A DNA stretch of 9,501 bases from Candidatus Saccharimonadota bacterium (GTDB taxonomy: Bacteria > Patescibacteriota > Saccharimonadia > UBA4664), in the NCBI GenBank assembly GCA_029288275.1, contig JARIHM010000113.1, forward strand, positions 1 to 9,501, written 5' to 3'. The notes below the pieces were generated by a model. That model ran no database searches. It worked only from the letters and a program-made list of their open reading frames with translations, and was not told the DNA's origin. The translations under genes were made by a program, and so were the position numbers. Shown here piece after piece: positions 4,987-9,501 of this stretch. The stretch's first letter is position 1; each line of letters starts with the position of its first letter.

Positions 4987-5961
4987 TTAGTTTACCCCGA
5001 AGGCCGTGTCTTTCGCAAAATCTTGGTTGCGGCGGATCTCACCATCACGACCGAGGGCGTCGATCTTTTTGCCGGCCACCACCGAATTAGTGAGCGTCAC
5101 ACTGGTAGCGCCAGCGTTGCCAGTGGTAATGCTGATATCGTTGGCCGCCTGCACAAACATGCTCCAACCAGCAATGGTGGTGCCGCGCCACACCTCCTGG
5201 CCATCCTTGACGATCACTACCGAGGTGGTCTCCTTGACCGACACCACCATGGCGATGCCGGCAAATGGCGCCGTGGGTACACTGGCGGTAGCGGCATCGA
5301 CCTTTGGCAGGTGGGCCAAGATATTGCGCGTTACAGTGGTGGTCTTGCCTAGTTTGCTTTTGGCCGAGATCCGGATAGCGTTGACGCCGTCCTGGAGCGC
5401 CACTTTCTCGGTAAAACTACCATTCGTGTCACTCAAGATTGGTGAATCGTTGATACTGACATCGGCGCCGGGCGTGGTAGTACCGCTCACATCGATGACG
5501 CCGCCGGTGATGGTAGTATCGGTGGCCGGAGTGGTAATGGTGAGCTGTGGCGGCGCCGCCAAGGCCGACAATTGCCATACCAGGTAGCCCACAATCGCTA
5601 CAATTACCACAGCCACACCTAGCGCTGCCACAATTGGGCCAGTAAATACCAGGCGCTTAGAGCGTTCCAGTCGCGGCTGCTTGGTGGCGCCTACGACCAC
5701 ACCGCCCCGCTCAGCCGCATAGGCTGCCGCCACAACCGCACCATCGAGACCCAAATGACTAGCGTAGTGCTGTACAAAACCGCGTGAATAAATATCATTG
5801 GGCAGGCTGGAGTAATCGCCTGACTCTAGCGCGGTTAGGAATTTACCGCGAATCTTGGTATCGATCTCTACCTGGGCCAAACTCAAACGCATAGCCTGAC
5901 GCCGGGCCTTGAGCTGCTGACCCACGGGGATATTTGGCTTAAGCTGAGGGTCCTGAGGCAT
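4987..5961 (-). CDS. RodZ-like membrane protein: N-terminal HTH, one TM helix, beta-sandwich domain, DUF4115-like tail
   Basis: This 324-residue protein has the RodZ layout. Residues 12-75 form a cytoplasmic helix-turn-helix (GQQLKARRQAMRLSLAQVEI, then FLTALESGDYSSLPNDIYSR and GFVQHYASHLGL) typical of the HTH_25 domain. Basic residues at 97-103 precede a membrane helix at about 106-131. Outside, residues 138-215 look like a glucodextranase-B/Big-type beta-sandwich (repeated Thr-rich strands, GGVIDVSGTTTPGADVSIN, LQDGVNAIRISAKS). Residues 236-300 resemble the RodZ C-terminal domain (VVSVKETTSVVIVKDGQEVW). RodZ links MreB to the envelope during cell-shape control; whether this organism has MreB is not shown here. 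The start is supported by a -10 box six bases upstream and no ribosome binding site. yajQ follows in the same unit. Confidence 0.85.
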   Translation of the reverse strand: MPQDPQLKPNIPVGQQLKARRQAMRLSLAQVEIDTKIRGKFLTALESGDYSSLPNDIYSRGFVQHYASHLGLDGAVVAAAYAAERGGVVVGATKQPRLERSKRLVFTGPIVAALGVAVVIVAIVGYLVWQLSALAAPPQLTITTPATDTTITGGVIDVSGTTTPGADVSINDSPILSDTNGSFTEKVALQDGVNAIRISAKSKLGKTTTVTRNILAHLPKVDAATASVPTAPFAGIAMVVSVKETTSVVIVKDGQEVWRGTTIAGWSMFVQAANDISITTGNAGATSVTLTNSVVAGKKIDALGRDGEIRRNQDFAKDTAFGVN

Positions 5962-5967
5962 GGGTCT

Positions 5968-5973
5968 ATTTTA
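5968..5973 (-). promoter_or_regulatory. Probable -10 box directly before the RodZ-like start
   Basis: On the minus strand TAAAAT is followed by exactly six bases (AGACCC) and the ATG at 5961, so transcription would begin at the start codon. No Shine-Dalgarno sequence is present. The -35 region is not recognisable. The arrangement matches the one before the PRC-barrel gene. Confidence 0.5.
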
Positions 5974-6015
5974 CCTGATGAGATCAGCCTGGCCTACCGT
6001 CTTGAAAGGAAACTG

Positions 6016-6043
6016 CCCGCCGAGCCCATTAGGGTTCGGCGGG
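6016..6043 (-). terminator. Stem-loop terminator after the alpha/beta hydrolase
   Basis: A 12-bp stem (6016-6027 with 6032-6043: CCCGCCGA/TCGGCGGG, one G-T pair, CCC/GGG) closes a 4-nt loop. It begins seven bases after the hydrolase stop. On the minus strand it is followed by CAGTTTCCTTTC, an interrupted T tract. It separates this gene from the RodZ-like gene. Confidence 0.7.
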
Positions 6044-6050
6044 ACATGGC

Positions 6051-6665
6051 CTAATGCTCAGTAATAGCGCGTACTAGGCCTATACGATATGGCAAGCTTC
6101 CTAAGTCATGTCCGGCACCAGGCAATATGCGTAAACGACTACTAGGGATAGCCGCATGAGCTGCCTGAGCTCGCCGCTGCCACAGCGACGGCTCCAGACC
6201 GCCCACCGTCAGCAATGTCTTGCAGGTAATAGCGGATAACGCACCCGTCCAATCAGCCTTCTGAAAGGATTCAATCATGGCAGGACCGCGTTCATCCAAC
6301 CACTCCGACGGCAAATACGGCAGGTCTTCTGGCAAATAGGCCGATAACGTAAATAACCATAGTTCGGAGGGAGGTCGCCGAGCAGCTGTAAATAAAGCCG
6401 CAAAGGCGCCATAGGAGTAGCCCGCTAATACCGTTTCGGCAGGATCATAAGGCTCGTACATATGCGATAGGTCGGCCACCCAATCATCCAGGGTAGTATA
6501 TTGCGTCCGTCGTCGTACCGGCCTTTGATACCACATAATTGGCGCAAACTCAGCCCGATATCCGCAGGCCTCAATGTCGCTTAAAACCAGATCATATTCC
6601 AAGCACCGCTCGCCTTCAAAGCCAGGCGCCAGCAAAACCGTCTTCAAGTTCACCCCTTGGGTCAT
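6051..6665 (-). CDS. Small alpha/beta-hydrolase fold protein
   Basis: This 204-residue protein has an alpha/beta-hydrolase core. The nucleophile elbow is AGYSYGAFAA, with Ser84 in G-Y-S-Y-G and a small-residue helix following. The probable catalytic His is H186 in LPGAGHDLG. After strand TLLTVGG the usual Asp is replaced by Glu158 (GGLEPSL), or the acid lies elsewhere. LLAPGFEGE near residue 11 is the likely oxyanion-hole loop. There is no signal peptide, so it is probably cytoplasmic. The substrate cannot be told; esterase, thioesterase or carboxylesterase-like roles are all possible. The ATG at 6665 lacks a clear ribosome binding site. It lies 65 nt downstream of ftsK on the same strand, with a weak TACAAT -10 box between, so it may be partly cotranscribed with ftsK. 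Confidence is high in the fold and low in the function. Confidence 0.8.
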   Translation of the reverse strand: MTQGVNLKTVLLAPGFEGERCLEYDLVLSDIEACGYRAEFAPIMWYQRPVRRRTQYTTLDDWVADLSHMYEPYDPAETVLAGYSYGAFAALFTAARRPPSELWLFTLSAYLPEDLPYLPSEWLDERGPAMIESFQKADWTGALSAITCKTLLTVGGLEPSLWQRRAQAAHAAIPSSRLRILPGAGHDLGSLPYRIGLVRAITEH

Positions 6666-6669
6666 CGGC

Positions 6670-6687
6670 TAAGCCTGGCTTATTGTA
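6670..6687 (-). promoter_or_regulatory. Weak -10 box overlapping a perfect 13-bp palindrome upstream of the hydrolase
   Basis: TACAAT (6687-6682, minus strand) would start transcription near 6675. The palindrome TAAGCC-T-GGCTTA (6670-6682) is centred at 6676, on that start site. Two TTGTAC copies (6684-6689 and 6701-6706) lie next to it. The -35 box is weak. An operator is possible, but no regulator is known. Confidence 0.3.
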
Positions 6688-6730
6688 CTACCTACCTCAG
6701 TTGTACGGAGGAACTGGGAGCGATTGTCTC

Positions 6731-8926
6731 CTACTCGCCGTCATAGGGCTCGGCCGGTCGCATCGCATCATCAGCTGCGGCGACACTAGCACCCCGCACC
6801 TGATCGAGCGAGCTCACCAGTACATCGCGCGGACGGGCGCCGTCGGCCGGGCCAACCACCCCCTGCTCTTCGAGCAGGTCGATGAGACGGGCCGCCCGCG
6901 CATATCCCACTCGCAACCGGCGCTGAAGCATGCTGGTGCTGGCCTTGCCCGCACGAATGACCGCCTCGGCCGCCTCGTCAAACAGATCATCGTCGATCTC
7001 GCCATCACCGCCGCCACCGCCACCAGCCGACTTGCCGCCAATGGTAACTTTCTGGGCTAGTACTTCGTCGTTGTAGCTCGGCCCACGCTGCGCCCGCAGG
7101 TAATCCGTGACCGCCTTAACCTCTTTCTCGTCCAGGAAGGCGCCCTGGATACGGCGCGGCTTCATAAATTCGGGACTCATAAACAGCATGTCGCCCTTGC
7201 CGAGCAGCTTCTCGGCGCCCATTTGGTCGAGGATGGTGCGCGAGTCCACCTGCGAGGCCACGCTAAAGGCCAACCGGGCCGGAATATTGGCCTTGATGAT
7301 ACCGGTAATAACGTCCACGCTGGGCCGCTGCGTGGCCAGCACCAGGTGGATGCCGATAGCCCGCGCCATCTGGGCCAGACGCACGATCAGCGACTCTACA
7401 TCGGCCGCCGCTAGTACCATCAAGTCAGCCATCTCATCAATCACGATCACGATGTAGGGCATGGCCTCGTCGGGGTGGGCCTTGTTGTACTCGATGATGT
7501 TGCGATTGCCTACCTCGGCCAGCAGCTTGTAACGCCGTTCCATTTCGGCCACGGCCCACTTGAGGGCCGAAATGCACTTCTCCGGCTCTACGATCACGGG
7601 CGTCAGCAAATGCGGAATATCATTGTACAAGCCCAGCTCCACCCGCTTCGGGTCTACCAGAATCAGCTTCATGTCGTTCGGCGAATTGCGATAGAGCAGA
7701 CTTGTAAGGAATGAGTTAATCATGGCCGATTTACCTGAGCCCGTGGCGCCAGCAATCAACATGTGCGGCATTTTGGCCAGATCGGTAAACATGGGGATGC
7801 CCGATACATCACGGCCCAGGGCGAACGTCAGCGGCGTCTTTTCCTTGGCCCACTCCGGCGCTTCGAGCACGCCACGCAAGCGCACCATGGCGATAGCTTT
7901 ATTGGGAATCTCAACACCCACGGCGCTCTTGCCAGGAATCGGAGCTTCAATCCGGATAGGGTGAGCGGCCAGGCTCAGGGCTAGATTGGTATCGAGAGTA
8001 GTAATTTTGTTCAATTTTACGCCGCTGGGTGGAGTGAACGTATATTGAGTAACAGTTGGACCCACATTGACTTCACCCATCTGAACGCCGATATTAAAGC
8101 TCTCTAGAGTTTGCTGAATGATAGCTGCATTAGCCTTTACATCACCGGCGTCAGCCTTGCTGCCGGCACTCGATAGCAAATCAAACGACGGCCCCTGCCA
8201 TGAATCATCAGTCTTGGCCGTGAGCGCCTCCTGCGGCTCCTCTTTGGCCGGCTTTTTGGGCGCAGCGCCCAAATTGAGCTCGCCCTTCACTGGCAGTACT
8301 GAGCTGGCACCGGAATTATCATTTACCTTAAGTAGTTCGGCCGTGGGGTCATTTACCTTAATATCCTGCGCCGTGCTGGGCTCGCGCTTAAAGGCCTCGG
8401 CCAGTCGCGCAAACAGCTCGCCCAGGTTAGTGTTGGTGGCTACAATCAGCGCGATCACAATCAATGCCACCAGTACGATGGCCGAGGCCGGCACGTTGAG
8501 CATCTGCAGCATAAACCGAGCAATACTATAGCCCACAAAGCCACCGCCGCCACCCATCTGAGCTGTATTCATCGCATCGTCCACGCTCACGCCAATGTGG
8601 AAGAGTGCCGACAACGCGAGGATCAATATGATGAAACCGATGTAGTTGTGTGCCCGGGGCGGATTATCGCGCCGGAACAGCATAATGGCTAGGCCTGCAA
8701 AGATGGCCGGCAGCAGGTAGGCTGCAAAGCCAAACACCAGCCGCAGCCCCGAGAACAAGCCAGTCACGAGCGTGCCGCCAAAGTTGAAGACAGCAAAGAG
8801 CAGCAGGATCGTTAAAGCAGCCAGCACCACGGCCGCAATCTCGCGCTTGGTTTCTGGCGCAATCATGGGCTCCTGGTTCTTCCGTTTCGTACGTTTCACC
8901 GGTTTGCGAGCTTTCTTCTGGGGCAT
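6731..8926 (-). CDS. ftsK: DNA translocase FtsK
   Basis: FtsK/SpoIIIE (731 residues) pumps DNA through the septum during chromosome segregation. A basic N-terminal tail (KKARKPVKRTKRK) precedes four membrane helices within about residues 28-165. A short linker (170-260), rich in Pro, Lys and Ala, leads to the motor. There GATGSGKSAMINS (393-405) is Walker A and VIVIDEMADLM (493-503) is Walker B; ATQRPSVDVITG (531-542) is the conserved FtsK segment. After a Gly-rich linker (630-642) comes a winged-helix gamma domain (about 645-705, STSMLQRRLRVGYARAARLI) that reads the DNA orientation sequence. The linker is far shorter than in E. coli FtsK, closer to SpoIIIE-type proteins. The ATG at 8926 has no ribosome binding site. 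A TATAAT box ends ten bases upstream. An internal ATG (codon 21) behind AGGAG is less likely because it would remove the basic tail. Confidence 0.97.
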   Translation of the reverse strand: MPQKKARKPVKRTKRKNQEPMIAPETKREIAAVVLAALTILLLFAVFNFGGTLVTGLFSGLRLVFGFAAYLLPAIFAGLAIMLFRRDNPPRAHNYIGFIILILALSALFHIGVSVDDAMNTAQMGGGGGFVGYSIARFMLQMLNVPASAIVLVALIVIALIVATNTNLGELFARLAEAFKREPSTAQDIKVNDPTAELLKVNDNSGASSVLPVKGELNLGAAPKKPAKEEPQEALTAKTDDSWQGPSFDLLSSAGSKADAGDVKANAAIIQQTLESFNIGVQMGEVNVGPTVTQYTFTPPSGVKLNKITTLDTNLALSLAAHPIRIEAPIPGKSAVGVEIPNKAIAMVRLRGVLEAPEWAKEKTPLTFALGRDVSGIPMFTDLAKMPHMLIAGATGSGKSAMINSFLTSLLYRNSPNDMKLILVDPKRVELGLYNDIPHLLTPVIVEPEKCISALKWAVAEMERRYKLLAEVGNRNIIEYNKAHPDEAMPYIVIVIDEMADLMVLAAADVESLIVRLAQMARAIGIHLVLATQRPSVDVITGIIKANIPARLAFSVASQVDSRTILDQMGAEKLLGKGDMLFMSPEFMKPRRIQGAFLDEKEVKAVTDYLRAQRGPSYNDEVLAQKVTIGGKSAGGGGGGDGEIDDDLFDEAAEAVIRAGKASTSMLQRRLRVGYARAARLIDLLEEQGVVGPADGARPRDVLVSSLDQVRGASVAAADDAMRPAEPYDGE

Positions 8927-8936
8927 ATTATGGTTT

Positions 8937-8942
8937 ATTATA
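8937..8942 (-). promoter_or_regulatory. Probable -10 box of ftsK
   Basis: A perfect TATAAT lies ten bases upstream of the ATG at 8926, so transcription should start near 8930 and leave a leader of about four bases. No Shine-Dalgarno sequence fits in that space. The -35 region (TTTTGT at 17 bp) is poor. Confidence 0.55.
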
Positions 8943-8965
8943 CCGCTTTCGGTTCAGATACAAAA

Positions 8966-8994
8966 TTGCTTTGGATCAAACTTTGGCGTAAGAT
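8966..8994 (+). promoter_or_regulatory. Promoter of the plus-strand gene at 9036
   Basis: TTGCTT (8966-8971), a 17-bp spacer and TAAGAT (8989-8994) suggest a start near 9001 and a leader of about 35 nt. It is divergent from the ftsK promoter, with the two -10 boxes about 47 bp apart. Confidence 0.55.
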
Positions 8995-9035
8995 ACGCCC
9001 ACCCTGCTCAGACCAATCCCTGAAGGGAGCTCATT

Positions 9036-9425
9036 ATGGATCTGACGCCACTGGCCGACTACCAACGTCGACCGCTCGACCGCATCGACTACGCCCGTGT
9101 CGGACAAGCCGCCCGTGAGGCCGGGATGGAGGTGGAACGCTATAGTTTTCGGCTCGGCACTCATCTGGTACCTCAGCAACTACCACTCGTAGGTGTGCGC
9201 TGGGCGGTGCCGAATGGTCACCTGGCCGTGATCGTAGTGCAGGGTGCACCGACGCTCATTCTGAGCGTGATGACCGTACGACAGGTGGCCATGCCGATTT
9301 TGAACCATAACCTGCTCTACCAGGCCACCCAGACCTTTCCGATTGATGGCGATCCGGAGCAGCTAGCCGACGACTATACCACCTGGCTTGCCGGCACGCT
9401 TAAGGAGGCGCTGAGTTATCTGTAA
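9036..9425 (+). CDS. Unrecognised 129-residue soluble protein
   Basis: I do not recognise this protein. It is complete: the ATG follows an AAGGGAG site (9023-9029) by six bases, a promoter is visible at 8966, and a strong terminator begins six bases after the TAA. The N-terminal 40 residues are charged, with many Arg and Asp (QRRPLDRIDYARVGQAAREA). Alternating strands follow (VGVRWAVPNGHLAVIVVQGA, then LILSVMTVRQ), and the C-terminus looks helical with Tyr and Trp (DDYTTWLAGTLKEALSYL). No signal peptide, membrane helix, Cys pair or obvious catalytic motif is present. A small alpha/beta domain seems likely. The site GGGA could pair with TCCC just upstream across a TGAA loop, a weak 4-bp hairpin that might dampen translation. 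It is monocistronic and divergent from ftsK. Confidence 0.75.
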   Translation: MDLTPLADYQRRPLDRIDYARVGQAAREAGMEVERYSFRLGTHLVPQQLPLVGVRWAVPNGHLAVIVVQGAPTLILSVMTVRQVAMPILNHNLLYQATQTFPIDGDPEQLADDYTTWLAGTLKEALSYL

Positions 9426-9431
9426 TGGTTA

Positions 9432-9464
9432 GGCCCGGGGACGAATGCGTCCCCGGGCCCTTTT
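9432..9464 (+). terminator. Intrinsic terminator of the gene at 9036
   Basis: A perfect 12-bp GC-rich stem, GGCCCGGGGACG/CGTCCCCGGGCC (9432-9443 with 9448-9459), closes the loop AATG. It is followed by CTTTTCT. It begins six bases after the TAA. The T run is on the plus strand, although the hairpin could also act on a gene arriving from the right. Confidence 0.85.
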
Positions 9465-9501
9465 CTCGTCTACTGCCGGTTCTTCTTCCAGGCCAGCGCG
9501 G

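Noticed and set aside
8319..8361. 13-bp direct repeat (TCATTTACCTTAA, two copies 30 bp apart) inside ftsK
   Set aside because: It encodes a repeated KVND in the flexible linker, consistent with minor slippage or duplication in a tolerant region.
9471..9501. Possible 3' end of a minus-strand gene (reads ALAWKKNRQ then TAG)
   Set aside because: Only nine codons are inside the window and other frames are also open, so chance cannot be excluded.
1..9501. Recoded UGA, as in some Candidate Phyla Radiation lineages
   Set aside because: All genes read through cleanly with the standard code, and UGA ends the HD hydrolase at the expected length.

Overview
This 9.5-kb window looks like a housekeeping stretch of a chromosome. 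The best guess is a streamlined bacterium of the Candidate Phyla Radiation (Patescibacteria), possibly Candidatus Saccharibacteria. That rests on compact packing, small versions of familiar proteins, a RodZ-like protein with an extra beta-sandwich domain, and many start codons with no Shine-Dalgarno sequence. It is an inference from gene style; no marker gene here fixes the taxon. The genetic code appears standard: stops are mostly TAA or TAG, and TGA ends one gene (the HD hydrolase).

Layout, left to right. (1) Positions 1-1030, minus strand: the classic rpsF-ssb-rpsR operon (S6, SSB, S18; S18 runs off the left edge), driven by a near-consensus promoter and preceded by a structured leader. 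(2) 1031-1853, plus strand: a long imperfect inverted repeat, a PRC-barrel protein that looks leaderless, then a predicted 30-residue single-span membrane peptide. This unit ends in an intrinsic terminator buried in the 3' end of the convergent recX. (3) 1824-3557, minus: recA-recX, the recombinase and its modulator. (4) 3568-4420, minus: a stand-alone RelA/SpoT-type HD hydrolase with its own strong promoter and a terminator-like hairpin in its leader. (5) 4468-5973, minus: a RodZ-like membrane protein followed by yajQ. (6) 6016-6687, minus: a small alpha/beta hydrolase. (7) 6731-8942, minus: the DNA translocase FtsK. (8) 8966-9464, plus: a divergently transcribed 129-residue protein that I do not recognise, with a clear promoter, ribosome binding site and terminator.

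Functionally, ssb, recA, recX and ftsK concern single-strand DNA handling, recombination and chromosome segregation. rpsF and rpsR make the S6:S18 pair of the 30S platform. The RodZ-like protein points to cell-shape or envelope work, and the HD enzyme to alarmone or nucleotide turnover. No tRNA, rRNA, CRISPR array, insertion sequence or phage gene is visible. No gap between genes exceeds 300 bases.

I see no wholly new multi-gene system. The parts most worth a second look are regulatory or small: the inverted repeat at 1056-1142, the leaderless-type starts, the membrane micropeptide, the terminator hairpin in the HD-hydrolase leader, and the unrecognised protein at 9036.
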